From an uncultured Oxalobacter sp. (GTDB lineage Bacteria > Pseudomonadota > Gammaproteobacteria > Burkholderiales > Burkholderiaceae_D), in NCBI GenBank assembly GCA_905202055.1, contig CAJKQK010000058.1, positions 1-12,700 of the forward strand: DNA of 12,700 nt. Direction: 5' to 3'. The notes under the pieces were generated by a model. The model was not told where the DNA came from. It worked only from the letters and a program-made list of their open reading frames with translations, and searched no databases. Shown here in pieces: positions 6,838 to 12,700 of the stretch. The translations under genes and the position numbers were made by a program. The number at the start of each line of letters is the position of its first letter. Position 1 is the stretch's first letter.

Positions 6838-8223
6838 ATGGACAGTCTGCAGATATATAACAGTTTAACGAGAAGCAAGGAAGTCTTTACGCCTATTGAA
6901 CCGGGTAAAGTGAGAATGTACGTATGCGGCATGACGATTTACGATTATTGCCACATCGGCCATGCCAGGATGATGATGTCTTTCGACGTCGTTTACCGCT
7001 GGCTGAAAGCGTCGGGATACGACGTGACTTATGTGCGCAACATTACCGATATCGACGACAAGATCATCAACCGTGCCGCTGAAAACGGCGAAACGATTTC
7101 CAGCCTGACGTCGCGTTTTACACAATATATGCATGAAGATACCTGTGCGCTCGGTATCCTCCCTCCCGATCATGAACCCCGGGCGACCGAGTACGTTCCT
7201 GAAATGCTGGAGTTGATCGGCAAGCTGGAAAAGAATGGATTGGCGTATCAATCCACGGATGGTGACGTCAATTATTCCGTACGCGATTTCGAGGGCTACG
7301 GCAAACTGTCCGGCAAGTCGCTTGACGATCTGCGCGCTGGTGAACGGGTCGACGTCAATGCAGGCAAACGCGATCCGCTGGATTTCGTTTTGTGGAAGTC
7401 CGCCAAACCGACCGAACCCGAAGAAGCCAAGTGGCCATCCCAATGGGGAACAGGCCGTCCGGGCTGGCATATCGAATGTTCTGCCATGTCCTGCAAACTG
7501 CTCGGCGAGCATTTCGACATTCACGGTGGTGGGGCCGATTTGCAATTTCCGCACCATGAAAATGAAATCGCGCAATCAGAAGGCGCCTCACACCATCCAT
7601 TCGTGAATTACTGGATGCATAACGGCTTCGTCCGTGTCGACAATGAAAAAATGTCCAAATCCCTTGGCAATTTTTTCACTATTCGCGATGTCCTGAAAAG
7701 TTACGACGCCGAAGTGCTCCGCTTCTTCATCATCCGTTCGCATTACCGCAGTCCGCTGAATTACTCCGATGCCCATCTGGACGATGCCCGGAACGCACTG
7801 ACCCGTCTTTATACGTCCCTGAAAGATGTTGACGTCAAAGACGGGCCGGTTGATTGGGACAGCGAGTACGCAAAGCGCTTCGCCAGTGCCATGAACGATG
7901 ATTTCAACACGCCGGAGGCGGTGGCCGTTCTCTTTGAACTGGCCAATGAAGTGAACCGGACGCATTCTTCCGGACTGGCGTCACAATTGAAAGCGCTGGC
8001 GGGTGTTCTCGGGCTTCTGGAACGCGATCCACGGCAGTTCCTGCAGGGCGATGCTGTCGATGAAGGCGAGGAAAAATGGATCGAGTCGCAAATTCAGGCA
8101 CGTATTGACGCCAAGAAAGCGAAAAATTTTGCCGAAGCGGACAGGATCCGCAGTGAATTGCTTGAAAAAGGCATCGTCCTTGAAGACAGGCCTGGTGGCC
8201 TGACAGAGTGGCGTCGTTCATAA
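6838..8223 (+). CDS. cysS: Cysteinyl-tRNA synthetase
   Basis: This class I synthetase charges tRNA-Cys with cysteine. The 461 residues equal the E. coli enzyme in length. The HIGH motif is at 39-42 within YDYCHIGHARMM, and KMSKS is at 271-275. The zinc ligands of the family can be matched to C30 (YVCGMT), the Cys of WHIECSAM, and the His and Glu of the FPHHENEIAQSE segment. The C-terminal tail carries the usual helical stretch ARIDAKKAKNFAEADRIR. The ATG at 6838 is the only start that keeps the conserved N-terminus, but it is preceded by pyrimidine-rich CTCTCTC with no recognisable ribosome binding site. The gene heads a plus-strand series with the HhH-GPD glycosylase, accA, tilS and lysC, and is divergent from ppiB. 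Confidence 0.96.
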   Translation: MDSLQIYNSLTRSKEVFTPIEPGKVRMYVCGMTIYDYCHIGHARMMMSFDVVYRWLKASGYDVTYVRNITDIDDKIINRAAENGETISSLTSRFTQYMHEDTCALGILPPDHEPRATEYVPEMLELIGKLEKNGLAYQSTDGDVNYSVRDFEGYGKLSGKSLDDLRAGERVDVNAGKRDPLDFVLWKSAKPTEPEEAKWPSQWGTGRPGWHIECSAMSCKLLGEHFDIHGGGADLQFPHHENEIAQSEGASHHPFVNYWMHNGFVRVDNEKMSKSLGNFFTIRDVLKSYDAEVLRFFIIRSHYRSPLNYSDAHLDDARNALTRLYTSLKDVDVKDGPVDWDSEYAKRFASAMNDDFNTPEAVAVLFELANEVNRTHSSGLASQLKALAGVLGLLERDPRQFLQGDAVDEGEEKWIESQIQARIDAKKAKNFAEADRIRSELLEKGIVLEDRPGGLTEWRRS

Positions 8224-8868
8224 ATGACGGACAGTCATACGATTTCCCTGCTTGATGAACGATACTGGGAGCGCGCCTGTACCGAATTGGGAGAACGCGA
8301 CCCTGTCATGCAAAACCTGATTGCCACCTCGGGAAAGGATCGTTTGCAAACCCGTGGAGAACCTTTCCAGACACTGGTAAGGTCGATTGTCGGACAGCAG
8401 ATTTCAGTCAAGGCGGCAGATTCCATCTGGAAGCGTTTCCTTCTGGTTTGTCCGACCGGTTCCCCGGAAGAAATTATGACTGCCAGTGCAGAAATGCTTT
8501 CCAGTGCCGGTTTATCCCGACGGAAAGTGGAATATCTGAAAGATTTGGCGTTTCATTTCATCAAGCGTAAAATTCAGGCCGATCAATGGCAGGATATGCC
8601 GGATGAGGATATTATTGCCGACCTGACCCAGGTTCGGGGAATAGGCCGCTGGACGGCCGAGATGTTTCTGATATTCAACCTGATGCGGCCCAATGTATTG
8701 CCGCTGGACGATGTCGGCCTGTTAAAAGGAATCAGCCTGTCTTATTTTTCCGGTGAAGAAATCGGCAAAAAAGACGTACGGAAAATTGCAGGGAATTGGG
8801 AACCGTGGTGTACTGTCGCAACATGGTATTTGTGGCGCAGTTTGACACCACTTCCGGTAGAATACTGA
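8224..8868 (+). CDS. DNA-3-methyladenine glycosylase II-like protein (HhH-GPD, AlkA type)
   Basis: This base-excision glycosylase of the HhH-GPD superfamily probably removes 3-methyladenine and related alkylated bases. At 214 residues it matches the compact AlkA-like enzymes that lack the N-terminal domain of E. coli AlkA (282 residues). VRSIVGQQIS near residues 56-65 is the usual entry motif. The helix-hairpin-helix is VRGIGRWTAEMFL (137-149). The catalytic aspartate should be D163 in LPLDDVGL, equivalent to D238 of AlkA (PDDYLIK). The EPWCTVATWYLWR segment matches the conserved PWRS..L..W helix. The ATG begins at the base after the cysS TAA, with no ribosome binding site of its own, so translation is probably coupled to cysS. 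There is no sign of an Ada-like fusion. Confidence 0.9.
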   Translation: MTDSHTISLLDERYWERACTELGERDPVMQNLIATSGKDRLQTRGEPFQTLVRSIVGQQISVKAADSIWKRFLLVCPTGSPEEIMTASAEMLSSAGLSRRKVEYLKDLAFHFIKRKIQADQWQDMPDEDIIADLTQVRGIGRWTAEMFLIFNLMRPNVLPLDDVGLLKGISLSYFSGEEIGKKDVRKIAGNWEPWCTVATWYLWRSLTPLPVEY

Positions 8869-8880
8869 AAAATTAATTTT
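8869..8880. repeat. Perfect 12-base AT palindrome after the glycosylase stop
   Basis: AAAATTAATTTT begins directly after the TGA stop. It is self-complementary and sits two bases before the hairpin at 8883-8905. It may be an UP-like or melting element for accA transcription, or chance. Confidence 0.3.
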
Positions 8881-8882
8881 CT

Positions 8883-8905
8883 CGACTGCCAAAGCCTTGC
8901 AGTCG
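8883..8905 (+). other. Hairpin just before the accA ribosome binding site
   Basis: CGACTGC (8883-8889) and GCAGTCG (8899-8905) form a perfect 7-base-pair stem with a 9-base loop. It is followed by GTTTA and not a T-run, so it is a poor intrinsic terminator. It ends four bases before the accA AAGGAG, so in mRNA it could influence translation, end processing or partial termination after the glycosylase gene. Confidence 0.5.
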
Positions 8906-8909
8906 GTTT

Positions 8910-8915
8910 AAGGAG
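8910..8915 (+). promoter_or_regulatory. Strong ribosome binding site deciding the GTG start of accA
   Basis: AAGGAG lies five bases before GTG 8921. The near-consensus site and spacing fix the non-ATG start. Confidence 0.8.
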
Positions 8916-8920
8916 ATAGT

Positions 8921-9895
8921 GTGGCTAAAACGAATTTTCTCAGCTTCGAGCAACCTATTGCTGAACTGGATGCCAAAATTGAAGAATTGCGTTTCGTCCA
9001 GGATGATTCGGCTGTCGACATTTCTGAAGAAATTTCACGGTTGATGAAAAAAAGCAAACAGCTGACGAAAGATATTTATTCCAGGCTGACGCCCTGGCAG
9101 GTATCACAAATCGCCCGTCATCCGAACAGGCCTTATACGCTGGACTATATCAACGAAATATTCACCGATTTCCATGAGTTGCATGGCGACAGGGCTTTTG
9201 CGGACGATCCGGCTATCGTCGGTGGCCTTGCCCGTTTCAATGGCATTCCATGTATTGTCATGGGGCACCAGAAAGGCCGTGACGTCAAGGAACGGAGTTT
9301 CCGCAATTTCGGGATGCCGCGTCCGGAAGGGTATCGCAAGGCATTGCGCCTGATGAAGATGGCTGAAAAATTCAAATTGCCTATCTTCACTTTCGTCGAC
9401 ACGCCGGGTGCATTCCCGGGCATCGATGCAGAGGAACGCGGACAGTCCGAAGCGATTGGCAAGAACCTGTTTGTCATGGCTGAACTGAAAGTGCCGATTA
9501 TTGCCACAATCATCGGGGAAGGCGGTTCAGGCGGTGCATTGGCGATTGCCGTGGCCGACACTGTCCAGATGCTTCAATACTCCGTTTATTCCGTCATATC
9601 ACCTGAAGGTTGTGCTTCCATCTTGTGGAAGACGGCCGAACGTGCCAATGAAGCGGCAGAGGCTTTGGGCCTGACGGCACAGCGCCTGAAATCGATCGGC
9701 ATGATCGACAAGATCATCGAGGAACCGCTCGGTGGCGCCCATCGCGACATGAAGGCGATGGCGGCAACATTGAAACGTGAACTGGCCGAAGCCTATCGCC
9801 AGATTCAGGATATCCCGATTGACGAACTGATCGCTGCCCGTCAGGAAAAATGGCTGGGTTACGGTCAGTTCAAAGATAGCGAACAGGCTAAATAA
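8921..9895 (+). CDS. accA: Acetyl-CoA carboxylase carboxyltransferase subunit alpha
   Basis: AccA pairs with AccD to transfer the carboxyl group from carboxybiotin on AccB to acetyl-CoA, making malonyl-CoA for fatty acid synthesis. The 324 residues fit the family (E. coli 319). The N-terminal helical part carries LDFEQPI-like sequence (FLSFEQPIAELDAKIEELR) and the LTPWQVSQIARHPNRPYTLDYI block. The crotonase-like core includes FVDTPGAFPGIDAEERGQSEAI and the glycine-rich oxyanion segment GEGGSGGALAI. PEGCASILWK follows and is typical. The start is GTG with a strong AAGGAG five bases upstream. tilS begins 11 bases after the stop, so the two are probably co-transcribed. accD is not in the window. 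Confidence 0.97.
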   Translation: MAKTNFLSFEQPIAELDAKIEELRFVQDDSAVDISEEISRLMKKSKQLTKDIYSRLTPWQVSQIARHPNRPYTLDYINEIFTDFHELHGDRAFADDPAIVGGLARFNGIPCIVMGHQKGRDVKERSFRNFGMPRPEGYRKALRLMKMAEKFKLPIFTFVDTPGAFPGIDAEERGQSEAIGKNLFVMAELKVPIIATIIGEGGSGGALAIAVADTVQMLQYSVYSVISPEGCASILWKTAERANEAAEALGLTAQRLKSIGMIDKIIEEPLGGAHRDMKAMAATLKRELAEAYRQIQDIPIDELIAARQEKWLGYGQFKDSEQAK

Positions 9896-9906
9896 AGGCG
9901 GTTGTT

Positions 9907-11328
9907 TTGCATAATCCTGTAGTCGAAAAAGAATTTGAGCGCGCGTTGGAAGCAATTCTGGCGCGCGTTTTTCGTATGGAAAACGTCGATATTGCACCGC
10001 TATTCTCTTCGCCGGAATTGCGGGAAAACACACGCATCGCCATCGCGTACAGCGGAGGCCTTGATTCGAGCGTCCTGTTGCATCTTGCCTATCGTTTTGC
10101 GGTTGAAAAGGGCTGTGTCCTCTGCGCATTTCACGTCCATCACGGATTGAATCCGCATGCGGATGAGTGGCTGGCCTATTGTGAAAACGAATGTAAACGG
10201 CTGGGTGTTTTTTTCGATAGCAAACGGGTGCAGATCGACCGGCAAAGCGGTGACGGAATCGAGGCTGAAGCCCGCAAAAAACGTTATCGTGCGCTCGGTG
10301 AACTGTGCCGCGAGCATGACATTCCTCTTTTGCTGACGGCTCACCATGAAGACGATCAGGTAGAAACCGTATTGCTCCAATTGATGCGTGGTGCGGGTGT
10401 CGCAGGCCTGTCAGGCATGGAAGCAAGCAGTCACTCACCGGAACTTCTCGGGGATGAAAAACTGATTCTGGGCCGGCCGCTTCTTTCTGTTTCCCGAAAA
10501 GAGCTGGCTGCATGGCAGACGGAAGAGGGCGTATCGCATATCGATGACGATTCGAATGACGATATGACATACACGCGCAATGCCATCCGGCACAGGCTGG
10601 TTCCCGTGCTGGACGACCTTTTCCCGGGGTTTCAGAAGCGTTTGTTCCGAACGGCGCAGCATGCCGGTTCCGCACAACGCCTGCTGGAAGAGCTGGCACG
10701 AAACGATTTCGAATTGTGCGTGTCCGGAAAGAACAGCCTGAATCTGGAGCTGATGCGTTCGCTGGATCAGGACCGGATCGACAATCTGCTTCGTTACTGG
10801 CTTGCAATCAATGGCGTCCGAATGCCTTCGACTTCATGGCTTTCGCAAGCCAGACAGCAGTTGATGGATGCGCGTGAAGATGCACAGATCGACCTGATTC
10901 TTGACGCTTATACGATACGTCGTTATCGCCAGAACATTTCGCTTGGCAAAACCGTTGAGTCAACAGGCAATCAGCCCCATCCGCTCGAGATACAGTGGCA
11001 TGGAGAAAACACATTCAGGCTCCACCAATGGCGTGGGACACTTCATTTTGAAGAGAGCGGGACGGGATTCGACATAGACTGGCTCCAAAGGCGCAAACTG
11101 AGAATCGAGCCGTATCGGGGAAATGCCGAACTCAAACTGGCGGGACGGCCGACCAAAACTCTGAAAGCCCTTTGTCAGGAACTGGGAATACCCGCATGGG
11201 AAAGACAATTCCTGCCGCTGGTCTTTTTCGAAAACGATCTTGTTTATGCTGCCGGAATCGGTATTGGCGCATCTTGTCTGAAAAAAAACGGAAAATGTGT
11301 TCAGATCAGATGGGAACGCGATACATAA
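9907..11328 (+). CDS. tilS: tRNA(Ile)-lysidine synthase
   Basis: TilS uses ATP to add lysine to C34 of the CAU-anticodon tRNA-Ile, so that it reads AUA and is charged with isoleucine. The PP-loop SGGLDS lies at 49-54 in IAYSGGLDSSVLLHL. It is followed by HHGLNPHADEW and the HHEDDQVETVLLQLMRGAG motif. TRNAIRHRLVPVL matches the family's tRNA-handling region. The end (ELKLAGRPTKTLKALCQELGIPAWER, then YAAGIGI) is the TilS C-terminal domain. The 473 residues are somewhat more than E. coli (432). The start is taken as TTG 9907, with AAAGGCGG 6 bases upstream, because FERALEAILAR before the core resembles betaproteobacterial homologs. ATG 9976 would also keep the PP-loop. The target tRNA is not in the window. 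Confidence 0.95.
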   Translation: MHNPVVEKEFERALEAILARVFRMENVDIAPLFSSPELRENTRIAIAYSGGLDSSVLLHLAYRFAVEKGCVLCAFHVHHGLNPHADEWLAYCENECKRLGVFFDSKRVQIDRQSGDGIEAEARKKRYRALGELCREHDIPLLLTAHHEDDQVETVLLQLMRGAGVAGLSGMEASSHSPELLGDEKLILGRPLLSVSRKELAAWQTEEGVSHIDDDSNDDMTYTRNAIRHRLVPVLDDLFPGFQKRLFRTAQHAGSAQRLLEELARNDFELCVSGKNSLNLELMRSLDQDRIDNLLRYWLAINGVRMPSTSWLSQARQQLMDAREDAQIDLILDAYTIRRYRQNISLGKTVESTGNQPHPLEIQWHGENTFRLHQWRGTLHFEESGTGFDIDWLQRRKLRIEPYRGNAELKLAGRPTKTLKALCQELGIPAWERQFLPLVFFENDLVYAAGIGIGASCLKKNGKCVQIRWERDT

Positions 11329-11361
11329 TGGCTTTTTTTATGTCCCCGTTGGCCGTATGTC

Positions 11362-11390
11362 TTGTTAAATTTCACCTCAAACGGTAAAGT
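11362..11390 (+). promoter_or_regulatory. Candidate promoter for lysC
   Basis: TTGTTA (11362-11367) and TAAAGT (11385-11390) are spaced by 17 bases, each matching about four of six consensus bases. The site lies in the 104-base AT-rich gap between tilS and lysC and would give a leader of about 35 bases. A 6-base inverted repeat, AAAGTT (11386-11391) and AACTTT (11400-11405), overlaps the -10. The match is modest, and readthrough from tilS is an alternative. Confidence 0.3.
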
Positions 11391-11432
11391 TAAAAGCTGA
11401 ACTTTTTCTTACTTTTTATTCATAAAAATTAT

Positions 11433-12659
11433 ATGGCTTTAGTCGTTCACAAATATGGCGGAACATCGATGGGGTCGATCGACCGCATCAAGAACGTCGC
11501 CCGGCGTGTCGCCAAATGGCACAATGCGGGACATCAGGTCGTCGTAGTCCCATCCGCCATGTCGGGTGAAACAAACCGCCTGATCGGACTGGCAAGGGAA
11601 ATCATGCCGGAACCCGACCAGCGCGAACTCGATATGGTCACGTCGACCGGCGAACAGGTTTCAGTCGGTTTGTTGTCAATGGCATTGATGCAGCTCGGGA
11701 AACGGGCAGTTTCGTTCACCGGCTGGCAGGTTCCCGTCAAGACGGACACCTCCCATACCAAGGCCCGCATCCAGTCCATCGACGAGGAAAAAATCACGGA
11801 AAACCTCGATCAGGGAAAAGTCGTCATCATCGCCGGTTTTCAGGGCATCAGTGAAGACGGCAATATAACGACTCTTGGACGGGGTGGTTCCGATACGTCT
11901 GCCGTCGCGGTCGCCGCTGCCCTCAAAGCATCGGAATGCCTTATTTATACCGACGTGGATGGTGTTTACACAACCGATCCACGTGTCGTAACCGATGCCA
12001 GAAGACTGAAAAAAATCACTTTTGAAGAAATGCTTGAAATGGCTTCCATGGGTGCGAAGGTATTGCAAATCCGTTCTGTGGAGTTCGCAAAGAAGTATAA
12101 TGTTCCCGTTCACGTGCGCTCCACGTTTTCTGATGATCCGGGAACGCTGGTCGCCCAGGAGGACGCCATGATGGAAGCCGTGCTCGTCTCCGGCATTGCA
12201 TATGACAAGGATCAGGCCCGTGTAACCGTATGCGGGGTTCCTGACCGCCCCGGCGTCTCCGCCGCCCTTTTTGCGCCGCTGTCCGAAAACGGCATCATGG
12301 TTGACATGATCATCCAGACCGCCAGCCGCGAAGGCGTGACCGACATGACGTTCACCGTGTCCCGCAAGGATCTGGAGAAAGCCATTCAGCTCATGAAGGA
12401 AATCGTCGCGCGGATCGGCGGTACGGGCGTGGAACACGACCCCTACGTCGCTAAGGTTTCCGTCATCGGCGTGGGAATGCGCAACCACACCGGCGTGGCG
12501 ACCAAGGCCTTCGCCGCCCTGCAGCAGGAAAACATCAACATCCAGATGATCAGTACGTCCGAGATTAAGATTTCCTGTCTGATCGACGAAAAATACACCG
12601 AACTCGCTGTGCGCACCCTGCACGACGCGTTTGAACTGCACAAGCCTGATCACGCCTAG
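11433..12659 (+). CDS. lysC: Aspartate kinase, monofunctional, with two ACT domains
   Basis: This enzyme phosphorylates aspartate, the first step to lysine (and diaminopimelate), methionine, threonine and isoleucine. The N-terminal amino-acid-kinase domain starts with KYGGTSM (7-13). It contains VPSAMSGETNRL, STGEQVS, GFQGISEDGNITTLGRGGSDTSAVAVAAAL and YTDVDGVYTTDPRVV. From about residue 245 two ACT regulatory domains follow, ending with ISTSEIKISCLI. The 408 residues fit the class whose alpha and beta subunits are made from one gene, as in Corynebacterium and Bacillus. Here an AGGAGG precedes an in-frame ATG at 12168 (M246), exactly at the start of the ACT region, so a 163-residue beta subunit is likely. 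The main ATG lacks a clear ribosome binding site. Feedback inhibition by lysine and/or threonine is expected from the family. Confidence 0.96.
   Translation: MALVVHKYGGTSMGSIDRIKNVARRVAKWHNAGHQVVVVPSAMSGETNRLIGLAREIMPEPDQRELDMVTSTGEQVSVGLLSMALMQLGKRAVSFTGWQVPVKTDTSHTKARIQSIDEEKITENLDQGKVVIIAGFQGISEDGNITTLGRGGSDTSAVAVAAALKASECLIYTDVDGVYTTDPRVVTDARRLKKITFEEMLEMASMGAKVLQIRSVEFAKKYNVPVHVRSTFSDDPGTLVAQEDAMMEAVLVSGIAYDKDQARVTVCGVPDRPGVSAALFAPLSENGIMVDMIIQTASREGVTDMTFTVSRKDLEKAIQLMKEIVARIGGTGVEHDPYVAKVSVIGVGMRNHTGVATKAFAALQQENINIQMISTSEIKISCLIDEKYTELAVRTLHDAFELHKPDHA
12157..12170 (+). promoter_or_regulatory. Internal ribosome binding site and start codon for a lysC beta subunit
   Basis: AGGAGG (12157-12162) lies five bases before ATG 12168-12170, in frame with lysC at M246; a second in-frame ATG follows at once. 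Translation to 12659 gives 163 residues consisting of the two ACT domains, close in length to the ~170-residue beta subunit of Corynebacterium aspartokinase. The site is stronger than anything before the full-length start. That it is used is inference from the sequence and from known alpha2beta2 aspartokinases. Confidence 0.65.
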
Positions 12660-12700
12660 CCGTCAAGCGAACTGATGCGAAGGCCCGGGGAGTCCTCTTT

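Noticed and set aside
8842..8866. TTGACA as a -35 box for accA inside the end of the glycosylase gene
   Set aside because: No -10-like hexamer lies 16-18 bases downstream; TAGAAT is only 10 bases away and AATACT only 13.
9599..10807. 402-residue open frame on the minus strand across accA and tilS
   Set aside because: It lies wholly opposite two well-supported genes, has a low-complexity composition rich in Arg, Pro, His and Cys, and shows no recognisable domain. It is a shadow frame.
11331..11340. T-run after the tilS stop as an intrinsic terminator
   Set aside because: The only stem upstream (GTGTTC with GAACGC, one wobble pair) is weak and separated from the T-run by about 13 bases.
11676..12653. 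325-residue open frame on the minus strand across lysC
   Set aside because: It mirrors the codon structure of lysC, is rich in His, Gly and Asp, and shows no family motif. It is a shadow frame.
12121..12660. Higher G+C in the lysC 3' half as a sign of recombination
   Set aside because: Hand counts give about 59% against about 54% in the 5' half, with wide block-to-block scatter in both. That is too small a difference to claim foreign origin.

Overview
The window reads as ordinary chromosomal DNA of a Gram-negative betaproteobacterium. The evidence is an lpxH gene (lipid A synthesis), large inner-membrane-anchored periplasmic DUF748/AsmA-like proteins, and the gene order ppiB-lpxH, divergent from cysS, alkA-like, accA, tilS, lysC, which I know from Burkholderiales. 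Base composition is close to half G+C (55-60% in hand-counted parts of lysC). That is low for most Burkholderiales and would suit an Oxalobacter-like or similar moderate-GC member. The taxon is inference only.

Layout. 1-4637 (+): two tandem DUF748 genes, the first cut by the window edge. Their C-terminal ~400 residues are clear paralogs, and both end in what looks like a modified OmpA-like module. 6544-4647 (-): ppiB, lpxH and a 3-methyladenine DNA glycosylase of the AAG/Mpg fold, packed with 14-24 bases or less between genes and converging on the second DUF748 gene with only 9 bases between stops. 6545-6837: a divergent intergenic region of 293 bases with the ppiB ribosome binding site, a short inverted repeat, a 13-base tandem direct repeat and a possible cysS -10 box. 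6838-8868 (+): cysS, then an AlkA-type HhH-GPD glycosylase starting at the base after the cysS stop. 8869-11328 (+): a palindrome and hairpin just before a strong ribosome binding site, then accA and tilS. 11329-11432: an AT-rich gap with a candidate promoter. 11433-12659 (+): lysC, a monofunctional aspartate kinase with a near-ideal internal ribosome binding site for a separate beta subunit. The last 41 bases show nothing I can name.

The genes are mostly housekeeping: amino-acid synthesis (lysC), fatty-acid synthesis (accA), lipid A (lpxH), protein folding (ppiB), translation (cysS, tilS) and alkylation repair (two unrelated glycosylases). I see no mobile element, CRISPR array, RNA gene, phage gene or defence system. 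The parts that most reward a second look are the tandem DUF748 proteins with their OmpA-like ends, and the two-subunit coding arrangement inside lysC.
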